A stretch of 64,000 bases of DNA from [Zimmermannella] alba NBRC 15616 (GCF_001570905.1 NZ_BCSO01000010.1:22868-86867); one strand, 5' to 3'. Shown: positions 17,979 through 27,377, numbered from the stretch's first letter. Notes: a model not told the origin generated them from the letters alone. Numbers and translations are program-made.

Positions 17979-18037
17979 GGATGCCGGGTCAGGGGACGCC
18001 GGGTCAGGGGACGCCGGGTCAGGGGATGCCGGGGCGG
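17979..18037. repeat. 15 bp tandem repeat, about four units
   Basis: The units GGATGCCGGGTCAGG, GGACGCCGGGTCAGG (twice) and a diverged fourth unit run head to tail just after the palindrome and just before the menF stop. No coding function is seen. Confidence 0.8.
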
Positions 18038-18044
18038 TCTTGCG

Positions 18045-19364
18045 CTAGACGCCGGTGCCGAAGTCGGTGAAGAGGGCGTCGCCGTACGGGTCGATCGAGC
18101 CGGAGCTCAGGGCATCCTGCAGCGGACGCAGCTTCCACTCCGTCTCGCGGAACTCGTCGGCAGCAACCGAGGTCGCGACGATCCCGCCACCCGCATACGC
18201 CGTCGTCGTCCCATCCGGGTCGATCTCGGCACCGCGCAGCGCGATCGCCCACTCGCCGTCGCCCTTCGCCCCAATCCAGCCGACCGGGCCCGCGTATCGG
18301 CGACGGTCGAACGGCTCAATCCGGTCGATCGCCTCGAGCGCCGCCTTGCGGGGCGTCCCACCAACGGCAGCGGTCGGATGCAGTGCCTGCACGAGGTCGA
18401 GCACCGTGTGAGCCAGCGGCAGCGTGCCGCGGATGTCACTCGCGAGATGCCACACATTCGGCAACGCGAGGAGGAACGGCTCCGGACTCGCGGTGAGACT
18501 GTCGCCCGGATCCGTGTAGTCATTGAGGCTCGAGAGCGCGTGCAGCGCCGACTCAACGGCGAAGCGGTGCTCCTGCTGGTTCTTCGGGGATGACTTCAGC
18601 TGCTCGGCGATATCGCGGTCGATGTGCTCCTCAAGCCCGCGCGGCGCCGTGCCCGCAAGCACGCGTGCACGAACCTCGCGGCCACGCACCCGCACGAGCG
18701 TCTCCGGGCTTGCGCCCGTGAGGCCATCCACCGAGTAATTCCAGCAGTCCGGGTACGTCTCGGCAAGGCGGCCAATGAGGTGGCGGCGGTCGGTCCACTC
18801 CGGCAGCTTCGCGATGAGGTCACGCGCGAGCACAAGCTTCGAGAGGACGCCGGAGCCGATGAGGTCGACGACGTGATCCACTGCCTGCTGGTGCTGGACG
18901 ACATCCATCTCGCCCGTCTCAAACACCGCTCGCTCGTCGGGGCCAAGGGGTGCCGGGTCGCGCAGGCTCGCATCCGGCTTCGTGCTGTCGGCTGTGATGG
19001 CGGTGACGAACTCGATGCCGTCTCGGCGGCCCACGATGAGGCTTGGGACGATAAGGACGCTTGCCTGCTGCGAGTTCTCGGAGAACGCAAACGCGCCAAA
19101 GCCGACCAGGCCCGAACCCGGCACCTTCGCACGGTCCTTCACCTCGGCAAAGGACGTGAGCTTCGACCAGGCATCCGCCGCTTCGCGAATCCGGTCGGGG
19201 CCGAAGAATTCACGGCGCCAGAGAATCTGCCCGGAACCAACGATTCCGTCGCCGTTGCGCAGGAACACGAGCGGCGAGTGAGGGTCGGAATAACGCCACA
19301 ACTGGCGGAGTGTGCCGGGCTCAAGCCGCACCGTCCGCACGCGGAGGCTGGGGAATTGATTCAC
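18045..19364 (-). CDS. menF: Isochorismate synthase
   Basis: A chorismate-binding enzyme that turns chorismate into isochorismate, the first dedicated menaquinone step. The 439-residue protein has the catalytic Lys in LSKLVLARDL, LHPTAAVGGTPRKAAL, YAGPVGWIGAKGDGEWAIAL and AYAGGGIV, the standard motif order. GTG 19364 (VNQFPSLRVRTV) is taken as the start because upstream residues do not look like the family; no strong ribosome site is visible there. It is divergent from menG. Confidence 0.93.
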   Translation of the reverse strand: MNQFPSLRVRTVRLEPGTLRQLWRYSDPHSPLVFLRNGDGIVGSGQILWRREFFGPDRIREAADAWSKLTSFAEVKDRAKVPGSGLVGFGAFAFSENSQQASVLIVPSLIVGRRDGIEFVTAITADSTKPDASLRDPAPLGPDERAVFETGEMDVVQHQQAVDHVVDLIGSGVLSKLVLARDLIAKLPEWTDRRHLIGRLAETYPDCWNYSVDGLTGASPETLVRVRGREVRARVLAGTAPRGLEEHIDRDIAEQLKSSPKNQQEHRFAVESALHALSSLNDYTDPGDSLTASPEPFLLALPNVWHLASDIRGTLPLAHTVLDLVQALHPTAAVGGTPRKAALEAIDRIEPFDRRRYAGPVGWIGAKGDGEWAIALRGAEIDPDGTTTAYAGGGIVATSVAADEFRETEWKLRPLQDALSSGSIDPYGDALFTDFGTGV

Positions 19365-19501
19365 GCTGTCACGATAGCCAGCGGATTCGAAGCTGGCAGG
19401 AGTCTTGGCGGAACCCACACAGGGTGTCGGGACTGGTCGCATCCCAGGCCCCGCGCAATGTCGGGAGTGCACTAACGCGCCGCGTCAGTAGGATGGTCGC
19501 G

Positions 19502-20209
19502 ATGAAGCCCGATCTTTCGAAGCAGCCCGAGCAAGTGGCGTCGATGTTCGACCGCGTCTCGCCGAACTACGAGCGCATGAACAACGTCATGACCCTGGGG
19601 AGCCACGTCTATTGGCGTGCCGAGACCCGCCACGCACTCGGGGCGCGCGAAGGCGAGCGCATCCTCGACGTGGCTGCCGGCACCGGCACGATGAGCGCCC
19701 AGTTCGCCGCCGACGGTGCCCACGTCACCGCCCTCGACTTCTCCGCCGGGATGCTCGCCGAAGCGAAGCGCCGCCACGGTGACAACCGGCGCATCGAGTT
19801 CGTGCAGGGGGATGCCACGCAGCTTCCCTTCGAGGACAGCACCTTCGACGCGACGACCGTGAGCTTCGGCATCCGCAACGTTCAGGAGCCGATCACGGCG
19901 CTCAAGGAGATGCACCGTGTGACGCGCCCCGGCGGCCGCATCCTTGTCTGCGAGTTCTCACGCCCCGTGAACGCGCTTGCCTCGCGCTTCTACGACAGCT
20001 GGAACAGCTACGTCATCCCGGCGCTCGCCCGCATCGCGAGCACCGACCCGGAGGCGTACGAGTACCTCGACCAGTCGATCGACGCGTGGGCCGACCAGCG
20101 CACCTTCGCCTCGTGGCTGCGCGAAGCCGGTTACACGGAGGTCAAGTACCGCAACCTGAGCTTCGGTATCGTCGCCCTGCACCGCGGGCGCGTCCCGGCC
20201 AGCAAGTAG
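19502..20209 (+). CDS. menG: Demethylmenaquinone methyltransferase
   Basis: A SAM-dependent methyltransferase (UbiE/MenG) that finishes menaquinone. The 235-residue protein has DRVSPNYERMNNVMTLG at the N-terminus, the SAM motif LDVAAGTGTMS, and the UbiE signature TVSFGIRNVQEP. ATG 19502 has AGGAT at 9 bp; ATG 19493 is three codons upstream. The polyprenyl diphosphate synthase gene follows, supplying the tail precursor. Confidence 0.95.
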   Translation: MKPDLSKQPEQVASMFDRVSPNYERMNNVMTLGSHVYWRAETRHALGAREGERILDVAAGTGTMSAQFAADGAHVTALDFSAGMLAEAKRRHGDNRRIEFVQGDATQLPFEDSTFDATTVSFGIRNVQEPITALKEMHRVTRPGGRILVCEFSRPVNALASRFYDSWNSYVIPALARIASTDPEAYEYLDQSIDAWADQRTFASWLREAGYTEVKYRNLSFGIVALHRGRVPASK

Positions 20210-20279
20210 CTCGGCTCACCCGAACCCCTTTCGAACCCCACCCCGTGGCTGCGGCCACCACCACATCAAGGAGCAGCGC

Positions 20280-21422
20280 GTGAACTTCACCGCCCCCGAG
20301 GCTCGGCGTACCCCGGCCACCTCGACCGGCAGCGAGGTCGGCATGTTCGACGGCCCCGGTCAGGCTGAGCTGCGCGAGACGATCGAGCAGGGCCTCGGCC
20401 GTGTCGAGGAGTATCTGCACGAGCAGGTGGATTACGCGGACGAGGTTGCCCGCGTCACTGCCACGTACCTCATGGATGCCGGCGGCAAGCGCATCCGCCC
20501 CGTGCTTACGCTCCTCGCGAGCCAGTTCGGTGCCCACCCCGAGAACGAGACCGTGACACGTGCCGCCGCGGCCGTCGAGCTCACGCACCTCGCCTCGCTC
20601 TACCACGACGACGTCATGGACGAGGCAGACCTGCGCCGCGGCGTCCCGGCCGCTCACCTCAACTGGTCGAATTCGGTCGCGATCCTCGCCGGTGACCTCC
20701 TCTTCGCCCGCTCGAGCCTCATCTTTGCGACGCTCGGGAAGCGCGCGATCGAGCTGCAGGCGACGACCTTTGAGCGCCTCGTGCTCGGCCAAATGCGCGA
20801 GACCGTCGGCCCGAAGGAGGGCGACGACCCGGTGGCGCACTACATCCAGGTGCTCGCCGACAAGACCGGTTCGCTCATTGCCGCAGCCGCCCAGTTTGGT
20901 GCGATCTGCGCGGATGCCCCGCAGGACGTCGTCCCGGCCCTCGCCGACTTCGGTGAGAAGGTGGGCGTTGCCTTCCAGATCGCGGACGACGTCATTGATC
21001 TGTCGCCGAAGCGTGAAGCCACCGGCAAGCTCGCCGGCACCGACCTTCGTGCGGGCGTCGAGACGCTGCCGGTGCTGCTGCTCGCGGCGGATGCTGCAGC
21101 GGGGAATGCTGCTGCGGCGTCGCTCCTCGAACGCATTCGCACCCGCGTCGCCGGTTCGGCGAAGACCCGCCAGCTGGGTGCCCCGGCGCCCGGACAGATG
21201 GCGGACGGTATGCCCGGCGTCCCCGAGCAGCAGCCCGCAGATGACGCCGAAATCGACGCAATCGTTGCTGAACTTCGCGAGCACGAGGTGACCGAGCGCA
21301 CGCGCGCCGAAGCCCGCCGTTGGGCGGATGACGCAGTCGCCTCCCTCGCCCCGCTTCCGGATGGGCCCGCCAAGGAGGCCCTCATCGCGTTCGCCCGACA
21401 GATTGTCGAGCGCGACCGCTAA
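20280..21422 (+). CDS. Long-chain polyprenyl diphosphate synthase
   Basis: A trans-isoprenyl diphosphate synthase that builds the C35-C50 menaquinone side chain. The first aspartate-rich motif DDVMD is at residues 110-114 with LYH before it, and the second, QIADDVIDL, near residue 238. The 380-residue protein is longer than usual because of a Pro/Gln-rich insert near residues 300-322 (GAPAPGQMADGMPGVPEQQP). GTG 20280 is preceded by AAGGAGCAGC. Between menG and fprA, it probably belongs to the quinone operon. Confidence 0.93.
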   Translation: MNFTAPEARRTPATSTGSEVGMFDGPGQAELRETIEQGLGRVEEYLHEQVDYADEVARVTATYLMDAGGKRIRPVLTLLASQFGAHPENETVTRAAAAVELTHLASLYHDDVMDEADLRRGVPAAHLNWSNSVAILAGDLLFARSSLIFATLGKRAIELQATTFERLVLGQMRETVGPKEGDDPVAHYIQVLADKTGSLIAAAAQFGAICADAPQDVVPALADFGEKVGVAFQIADDVIDLSPKREATGKLAGTDLRAGVETLPVLLLAADAAAGNAAAASLLERIRTRVAGSAKTRQLGAPAPGQMADGMPGVPEQQPADDAEIDAIVAELREHEVTERTRAEARRWADDAVASLAPLPDGPAKEALIAFARQIVERDR

Positions 21423-21459
21423 CCACCCACAACTGCGCCCAGGCGCACCAGGAGGACTC

Positions 21460-22812
21460 ATGGAGAAGCTCCGACTCGCGATTGTCGGTGCGGGCCCGGC
21501 AGGCATTTACGCCGCCGACATTCTGCTCAAGGCGGAACGCAACTTCGATGTGTCGATCGACCTCTTCGACCGACTCCCCGCCCCGTACGGTCTCGTCCGC
21601 TATGGCGTCGCCCCCGACCACCCGCGCATTAAGGGCATCATCACGGCCCTGCGCGAGGTGCTCGACCGCGGCCATATCCGCATCTTCGGCAACGTCAACC
21701 TCGGCACCGACATCACGCTCGACGACCTCAAGCGTCACTACCACGCGGTCATTTTCGCGACCGGCGCCATCAAGGATGCTCCGCTCGACATCCCGGGCAT
21801 TGAGCTCGAGAACTCCTTCGGTGCCGCCGACTTCGTGAACTGGTACGACGCGCACCCGGATGTGCCGCGCGAGTGGCCCCTCGACCAGGAGCACGTTGCG
21901 GTGATCGGCAACGGAAACGTCGCGCTCGATGTCGCCCGCATGCTCGCGAAGCACGCGGATGACCTCCTGCCGACCGAGATCCCGGCGAACGTGTACGAGG
22001 GCCTCAAGAGTTCAAAGGTCACCGATGTGCACGTGTTCGGTCGCCGCGGCCCGGCACAGGTGAAGTTCACGCCGCTCGAGCTGCGCGAGCTCGGCGAGGT
22101 GCCGGATGTCGACATCGTCGTCCACGAGGAAGACTTCGGGAAGGACCCGGAGGCCGAGAAGCTTGCTGAAACGAATAAGCAGCTGCTCGTCATCAAGCGC
22201 ATCCTCACCTCGTGGCGCGAGCGCCCCGAGGGCACGGCTTCGCGTCGCATCCACCTGCACTGGTACTCGCGTCCCGCTGAGGTGCTCGGCGAGGACGGCA
22301 AGGTGTCGGCGCTGCGCATCGAGCGCACCGAGCCGGACGGCGAGGGCGGCGTGCGCGGCACGGGTGAGTTCCGCGACTTCCCGGTTGGGCAGATCTACCG
22401 CGCGGTCGGCTACTTCGGTTCGCCGCTCGATGGCGTTCCCTTCGACGAGAAGCGCGGCGTCATCCCGAACCGCGAGGGCGAAGTCATCGGGGACGACAAC
22501 GAGCAGGTTCCCGGCATGTACACGACCGGCTGGATCAAGCGTGGCCCGGTTGGCCTCATCGGCCACACCAAGTCGGACGCGATGGAAACGATTCAGCACC
22601 TCATCAACGGCCAGGCGAACTGGTGGACGCCGGCCGAGCCGTCCGAGGAAGCCGTGACGGCGCTGCTTGAGGAGCGTGGCGTGAAGTACACGAACCTTGA
22701 TGGCTGGCACAGCCTCGACGAGCACGAGCTTGCGCTCGGTGAGGCGCAGGGTCGCACCCGCGTGAAGGTCGTCGACCGCGACGAAATGGTGCGCATCTCC
22801 CGCGGCGAGTAG
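21460..22812 (+). CDS. fprA: FAD-dependent ferredoxin/adrenodoxin-type NADP+ reductase
   Basis: This resembles the mycobacterial FprA family, which passes electrons between NADPH and ferredoxins. The 450-residue protein has an N-terminal FAD motif VGAGPAGIYAAD, LFDRLPAPYGLVRYGVAPDH, the NADPH motif VIGNGNVALDVARML, GRRGPAQVKF and the C-terminal GWIKRGPVGLIGHTKSDA. ATG 21460 has GGAGGACTC at ideal spacing. Its physiological ferredoxin is not in this window. Confidence 0.93.
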   Translation: MEKLRLAIVGAGPAGIYAADILLKAERNFDVSIDLFDRLPAPYGLVRYGVAPDHPRIKGIITALREVLDRGHIRIFGNVNLGTDITLDDLKRHYHAVIFATGAIKDAPLDIPGIELENSFGAADFVNWYDAHPDVPREWPLDQEHVAVIGNGNVALDVARMLAKHADDLLPTEIPANVYEGLKSSKVTDVHVFGRRGPAQVKFTPLELRELGEVPDVDIVVHEEDFGKDPEAEKLAETNKQLLVIKRILTSWRERPEGTASRRIHLHWYSRPAEVLGEDGKVSALRIERTEPDGEGGVRGTGEFRDFPVGQIYRAVGYFGSPLDGVPFDEKRGVIPNREGEVIGDDNEQVPGMYTTGWIKRGPVGLIGHTKSDAMETIQHLINGQANWWTPAEPSEEAVTALLEERGVKYTNLDGWHSLDEHELALGEAQGRTRVKVVDRDEMVRISRGE

Positions 22813-22847
22813 CCCGGCGGCGCGCTCATCCCGCCCGATCCACTTCG

Positions 22848-22905
22848 CTCAGGTCGCAGTTTCGACCTTAGGTATCGACACCTCAGGTCGAAACTGCGAC
22901 CTGAG
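22848..22905. repeat. Intergenic palindrome, family B (CTCAGGTCGCAGTTTCGACC arms)
   Basis: A 58 bp near-perfect palindrome centred on TATCGACA. It is the same element as 56991-57048, with a few changes near the centre. It lies between fprA and the DUF1023 gene, both on the plus strand. Confidence 0.9.
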
Positions 22906-22980
22906 CTGGTTCTCGGATGGGGACTCATGCCCATTGAGAAGCGCACGCGGCCTGCTTACCTTGGGCGGCGAGTGAGGGGG

Positions 22981-24468
22981 ATGCTCGTGGTTGGGATGTT
23001 CGGCGCGAATACGGACGAACTTCGCGCACTGGCTGCAGAATTCACCGGCGAAGGTGAGATGCTGCAGGGCGTGCCCGGCATCACCGATCCCGGGATCGAA
23101 CGCCGGGAGATGTGGATCGGCCCGGACGCTGAGGCCTTCCGCGCCGACTGGAGCGCAGGCCCCTCAACCCAGCTCACTGAGCTCGGCACCGTCCTCGGCC
23201 AGATTGCCCGCGAACTCCAGGCGCAGGCGGACGAGCAGGACGAGTGCTCGAGCCCCGGTGGGGGAGCAGGGCTTACCTCGATGTCCGCCTTCGGAGACAT
23301 CGTCGGTAGTGGCATCGGGCACGGTGCAGGACGCAGCATCGGGGACGTCATGAAGATGGGCCTCCCGGAAGGCCCGGGCATGACCGGCGGCCTCGGCATC
23401 ACGCTGGATGACGTCCTCGCCGACGACTCCCCGAACGATCGACGTGACCTCTGGACGCGGCTCCCCGAGGCGGAGCGTGAACGCATCCTCGCCGAAGAAC
23501 CCGAGCGGGTTGCGAACGTGGATGGCATCCCCTTCGAAGACCGCGCCCGCGCGAACCAGGCCGTGGCCGAGGACATCCTCGCCGACGGCGGTCGCGGCCT
23601 CTCAGAGGATCGGCTGAAGGTTGTTGAGAAGGTCGCGAGCGGCGAGCTCAAGGTCGTCCTCTTTGACCCCGCCAAGGGCGACATCGTTCAGATGGTCGGC
23701 ACCCCGAGCGAGAACACCGACAAGGTCATCATCTTTGCGCCGCCGACGGGTGGCCGTTTCGAGGACTTCAACACTCGCCACTACTTCGGACACGTCGACC
23801 ACCTGCACAGCATGCACCCGGATTCGGTCGCCTTCATCTACCAGCGTGGCGACTGGGCGCAGAAGGTGGCGCCACCGTTCGGCGAGGCTGACCGCTACGC
23901 GAACGACCCAACGGTCGCCATCAACAACGGCAAGCAAATCGCGAGCTTCCATCACGACGCGCTCGGCAGCGATCCGCGACTCGCCAACGCCTCCAAGGCA
24001 GGTATCGGCTTCAGCTACGGGCACTCGGCGCTCACCGCCTCAGAAATGTTCGGAGCCAAATACGACCACATCGTGTCGCTCGCCGGCAGCAACATGCCGG
24101 AAGGGTGGACGCCGAACCCGGACACGAAGTACGCGAACGTGCAGCACTCGAACGACATGCTCAACGTTGCGCAGAAGCCGTGGCCACTGAGCGAAGTTCT
24201 CTACGGCTCCTCGCCGGACCAGTCGAAGACGTACGAGCAGTACGACGCCGGCAAGTTCAAGGGCGACAAGCCCATGGTCGACTTCAAGGTCGAATACGGC
24301 GAGAAGGACTTTGGATGGATCAAGGTCCCGACCATTGAAAACGCGGATGTTGACTTCGAATTCCGTAACCACGATGGGGCTGAAGCGCACGCTCACATCA
24401 CGAAGACCGACGACTCGAACGCCTTCGCCCGCGACTCGATCGAAGAGTTTCTGTACAGGAAGAAGTAG
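22981..24468 (+). CDS. Alpha/beta hydrolase with WXG100-like N-terminus and DUF1023 domain
   Basis: The first 90 residues (MFGANTDELRALAAEF and on) resemble the helical WXG100/ESX-type module that precedes many actinobacterial DUF1023 hydrolases. The C-terminal half holds the hydrolase with the nucleophile elbow FSYGHSALTASE (Ser at about residue 349) and VSLAGSNMPEGW. There is no signal peptide. ATG 22981 sits directly after GAGGGGG; ATG 22996 and ATG 22927 are also in frame, so the start is uncertain. A small gene follows 77 bp later and may be its partner. Substrate unknown; a secreted toxin role is possible but unproven. Confidence 0.78.
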   Translation: MLVVGMFGANTDELRALAAEFTGEGEMLQGVPGITDPGIERREMWIGPDAEAFRADWSAGPSTQLTELGTVLGQIARELQAQADEQDECSSPGGGAGLTSMSAFGDIVGSGIGHGAGRSIGDVMKMGLPEGPGMTGGLGITLDDVLADDSPNDRRDLWTRLPEAERERILAEEPERVANVDGIPFEDRARANQAVAEDILADGGRGLSEDRLKVVEKVASGELKVVLFDPAKGDIVQMVGTPSENTDKVIIFAPPTGGRFEDFNTRHYFGHVDHLHSMHPDSVAFIYQRGDWAQKVAPPFGEADRYANDPTVAINNGKQIASFHHDALGSDPRLANASKAGIGFSYGHSALTASEMFGAKYDHIVSLAGSNMPEGWTPNPDTKYANVQHSNDMLNVAQKPWPLSEVLYGSSPDQSKTYEQYDAGKFKGDKPMVDFKVEYGEKDFGWIKVPTIENADVDFEFRNHDGAEAHAHITKTDDSNAFARDSIEEFLYRKK

Positions 24469-24545
24469 CGTCGGGCGAACCGTCAGCGAAAGCGGTAACA
24501 CTTGCAACAGCGGCAGCACCGCGCTGCGACGTCTGGAGGTCAGTG

Positions 24546-25022
24546 ATGGTCAACCCCATGGATCCGCGTTTCGATGAACTGCGCGCAGCGCAGGCCGAAG
24601 TGATTCGCCTCTCGGTGCCCGACATCGAGTCACTTGGTGCCCTCGCGACGCCGCGCCACGGTGGACTCCTCGATGACCGGGTCGTGTCGCAGCGCATCCA
24701 GGTGGAACTCCCGACGGGCGCCTTCGACGAAGAAGCCGTGCTGCAGGCGGCGCTCACGGTGTGGAACCCGAAGCTCGATGAGCGCTTCGGCTACGAGAAG
24801 GCCGACGGTGCGCTCCGGCTCGACATGCTGGACGCGAGCGGTGGCTTCCACTCGGTGACGTTCCTGCACGAGCATCGCGTGCTGCAGATCACCTCGTTTA
24901 CTGCGAGCACCGAGGACGAGATTGCTGAACCGGGGACGCAGAATGACGTCCGCCGCTCCGCGCTCGATGCGGAAGAGCAGGTTTTCGGGCCGAACTACGG
25001 GTACGAGCTGCAAGCTGGATAG
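24546..25022 (+). CDS. Hypothetical protein, possible partner of the DUF1023 protein
   Basis: A soluble acidic 158-residue protein with no signal peptide or membrane helix. ATG 24546 has GGAGGTCA at good spacing (GTG 24543 is adjacent). I do not recognise a family. It follows the WXG100-like hydrolase in the same direction with no terminator visible between, so a chaperone or immunity role is conceivable; nothing in the sequence proves it. Confidence 0.65.
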   Translation: MVNPMDPRFDELRAAQAEVIRLSVPDIESLGALATPRHGGLLDDRVVSQRIQVELPTGAFDEEAVLQAALTVWNPKLDERFGYEKADGALRLDMLDASGGFHSVTFLHEHRVLQITSFTASTEDEIAEPGTQNDVRRSALDAEEQVFGPNYGYELQAG

Positions 25023-25031
25023 AGGCGTGCC

Positions 25032-25098
25032 CAAATTGCACGCTCAGCGGAACACACCCCCATATACGGCCTCGTAACCCGTATATCGTGCAATTTTG
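25032..25098. repeat. Intergenic palindrome, family B (CAAATTGCACG arms)
   Basis: Outer arms CAAATTGCACG and CGTGCAATTTTG with an inner CCATATACGG/CCCGTATATCG core. It lies between convergent genes and is directly followed by family A copy 3. Confidence 0.75.
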
Positions 25099-25104
25099 CC
25101 GCGC

Positions 25105-25190
25105 CGGTGGTCTCGATACGCCGCCTGCGGCGGCACTCGACCACCTCACCTGAGCTGATCGAGTAGCGCGAAGCGCGTATCGAGATCACG
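25105..25190. repeat. Family A repeat, copy 3 (halves in reverse order)
   Basis: GGTGGTCTCGATACGCCGCC to CACTCGACCACCTCA, then TGAGCTGATCGAGTAG to GTATCGAGATCACG. The right half precedes the left half here, ending about 12 bp from the cls stop. Confidence 0.8.
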
Positions 25191-25202
25191 TCCCAGCGCC
25201 GT

Positions 25203-26702
25203 TTACTGCAGCACGCTCGTCAAGCGCGCAATGTTGTCGAAGGCGCGCCCCGCGATCGGCCGCGCACGCCATTCCTCGAGCGTCAGCTCGTGTGAACGCT
25301 GCCGGTAGCCGTTCTCGACCTCGCGCATGCGCTCCACAAACTCCTCGCTGCACACGAGCATCATGAGCTCCGCATTTAGCGTGAAGGAGCGCATGTCCAT
25401 ATTGCTCGAGCCAACGAGCGCGACTGCGTCATCCACCGTCAGATGCTTCGAGTGGAGGATGTACGGCCTGCGGTAGAGCCGAATCCGCACGCCCGCCTCG
25501 AGCAGTGACTCGTAGTAGGAGCGCTGCGCGTGGAACGCGAAGAACTGGTCACCCACCTCGCTCACGTAGAGCGTCACCTCCACACCGCGCTGGGCTGCGG
25601 TCGTGATCGCGTAGAGCAGCGAGTCATCCGGCACGAGGTATGGCGAGGCGATCGTGATCCGCTCCTTCGCCGAGTAGATGAGCTGGTTGAAGATGCGCAG
25701 ATTGTTCTCGTGCTCATAGCCAGGCCCTGAGGGGATGAGCTGGCAGAGGTAGCGGGAGCGCTCGCGCTCATCGTCCGGCTCCACGAGTGGCTCGCGGAAG
25801 GGACGCATCTCATCGGGCGAGACGAGCTGCTCGTTCGTCTCGCCGAACCAGTCGCTCATGAAGACACCATTCACGGCGGCGGCGATTGGGCCGTCCACCT
25901 GCAGGAAGAGGTCCTTCCAACGCCGCTCAGCATCGCCGCTCGCGTTCTGGTGGTACCGGCGATCGATGAGGTTCTGCGAACCCATGAACGCGGTGCGGTC
26001 GTCGATGATGACCATCTTCCGGTGGTTGCGCAGATCGATGCGCTGCAGCCCGCCCTGCCAGGGCCAGATCGAGAGGACTGGGCGGTGCTCGCAGCCGATC
26101 GCCTTGAGGCGTCGCTTCATCTGCCGGTATCCGGAGTATCGGATGGAGCCGATGTGGTCGTAGAGGACGCGGACAGACACGCCGCGCTGCACGGCCCGCT
26201 CGAGTGCATCGAAGACGGGCTTCGTCACCTCGTCGTAGGCGAGCGTGTAGTAGAGCATGTGGACTCGCTCTTCAGCGGCATCGATCTCACGCGCGATCTG
26301 CGTGAAGGAACGGTCGTAGCTGCTGAGGAGTGTGATGCGGTTGCCTGGAACCACCGGGATAGAGGAGAGCTCTCTGCTGAGGTTCACAAGGGGCGCAATC
26401 CAGTCAGGATCGCTCGGCATGACCACCTCGTGGTCGATGCTCTTGGTGGCATCCCGGATGATCTTGTCAATTTCTGCCTGCTTGCGTCGGCGTGTACTCG
26501 AAAGGTGGTTCGTACCGAACAGCAGAAAGATGAGGAACCCGAGATACGGGATGAGAAAGATTGTGAGGAGCCAGGCGAGTGCGGTGGTGGGCCGCCGCTT
26601 ACGGGGGATCGTGACCGCGGCCGCGATGATGACGGCGGCATTCACGAGCAGCAGGACAAGCGTGACCCACCAGTCAGCGTCCTGCGGGGACCACCACCAC
26701 AC
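25203..26702 (-). CDS. cls: Cardiolipin synthase (phospholipase D family)
   Basis: A bacterial cardiolipin synthase of 499 residues. Two N-terminal membrane helices (residues 11-30 and 41-62) with the PLDc_N-type LIPYLGFLIFLLFGTNH lead into two HKD catalytic repeats: NHRKMVIIDDRTAFMGSQN and HSKHLTVDDAVALVGSSNMD. It makes cardiolipin at the inner membrane. GTG 26702 starts 9 bp after the yajQ stop; the ribosome site is weak. Confidence 0.93.
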   Translation of the reverse strand: MWWWSPQDADWWVTLVLLLVNAAVIIAAAVTIPRKRRPTTALAWLLTIFLIPYLGFLIFLLFGTNHLSSTRRRKQAEIDKIIRDATKSIDHEVVMPSDPDWIAPLVNLSRELSSIPVVPGNRITLLSSYDRSFTQIAREIDAAEERVHMLYYTLAYDEVTKPVFDALERAVQRGVSVRVLYDHIGSIRYSGYRQMKRRLKAIGCEHRPVLSIWPWQGGLQRIDLRNHRKMVIIDDRTAFMGSQNLIDRRYHQNASGDAERRWKDLFLQVDGPIAAAVNGVFMSDWFGETNEQLVSPDEMRPFREPLVEPDDERERSRYLCQLIPSGPGYEHENNLRIFNQLIYSAKERITIASPYLVPDDSLLYAITTAAQRGVEVTLYVSEVGDQFFAFHAQRSYYESLLEAGVRIRLYRRPYILHSKHLTVDDAVALVGSSNMDMRSFTLNAELMMLVCSEEFVERMREVENGYRQRSHELTLEEWRARPIAGRAFDNIARLTSVLQ

Positions 26703-26711
26703 GCGCTTGGG

Positions 26712-27200
26712 CTATCGGAAGTTGATGAACTGGAGGTCGATGTCGAGGTCCGAGCTCTTGAGGAGCTGGATCGTCGCCTGCAGGTCGTCGCGGCTCTTCG
26801 AGGTGACGCGGAGCTCGTCGCCCTGGATCTGCGACTTCACCGACTTGGGGCCTTCGTCGCGGATGATCTTCGAGATCTTCTTCGCGTGCTCCTGGTCGAT
26901 GCCCTGCTTGAGCGCAACCTCGATGCGGAACTCCTTGCCCGAGGGATAGGGGTCGCTCGCGTCGAGCGACTTGAGCGAGATGCCGCGCTTGATTGCCTTC
27001 GACTGGAGGACGTCGAGGGCAGCGACGACGCGGTCTTCGCTCGACGCCTTGAGGAGCATCTTTTCGCCCGACCATTCGATCGAGACGCCCGTGTTCTTGA
27101 AGTCGTAGCGCTGCTCGACTTCCTTACGTGCCTGGTTGAGGGCGTTGTCCGCCTCCATCTTGTCGACCTTGGAAACGACATCAAACGAGGAATCAGCCAT
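26712..27200 (-). CDS. yajQ: YajQ/DUF520 family nucleotide-binding protein
   Basis: A 162-residue member of the YajQ family. The N-terminal [16 protein letters not shown] and the C-terminal [12 protein letters not shown] are hallmark ends, with [20 protein letters not shown] between. Some family members bind cyclic di-GMP or RNA; which applies here is unknown. ATG 27200 is preferred over ATG 27209, which adds three residues. The downstream cls gene starts 9 bp later, so the two are probably cotranscribed. Confidence 0.92.
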   Translation of the reverse strand: MADSSFDVVSKVDKMEADNALNQARKEVEQRYDFKNTGVSIEWSGEKMLLKASSEDRVVAALDVLQSKAIKRGISLKSLDASDPYPSGKEFRIEVALKQGIDQEHAKKISKIIRDEGPKSVKSQIQGDELRVTSKSRDDLQATIQLLKSSDLDIDLQFINFR

Positions 27201-27241
27201 GGCCGACATGGTAGCCAGACCGGGTGACGTGCTTCTTCGGG

Positions 27242-27290
27242 GTCGAGTGAGCTGATCGAGGAGCCGCGAAGCGGCCTATCGGCATGACGC
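27242..27290. repeat. Family A repeat, copy 4 (degenerate)
   Basis: GTGAGCTGATCGAGGAGCCGCGAAGCGGCCTATCGGCATGACGC: a left half with changes in its second part, upstream of divergent yajQ. Confidence 0.65.
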
Positions 27291-27301
27291 GCCGCCTGCG
27301 G

Positions 27302-27377
27302 TGTGCACAAATGGCAACATTTGGGTGTTTGAGGCGTGTGGAGGCTTGTGACCCCGTTTTCTTGCCATTTGTGCACA
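27302..27377. repeat. Intergenic palindrome, family B (TGTGCACAAATGGCAA arms)
   Basis: Perfect 16 bp outer arms TGTGCACAAATGGCAA and TTGCCATTTGTGCACA around an asymmetric 44 bp centre. It lies between divergent yajQ and tRNA-Tyr, so it cannot be a shared terminator. Confidence 0.85.

Noticed and set aside
17979..18037. Possible CRISPR array
   Set aside because: The units are head-to-tail with no spacers; no cas genes are in the window.
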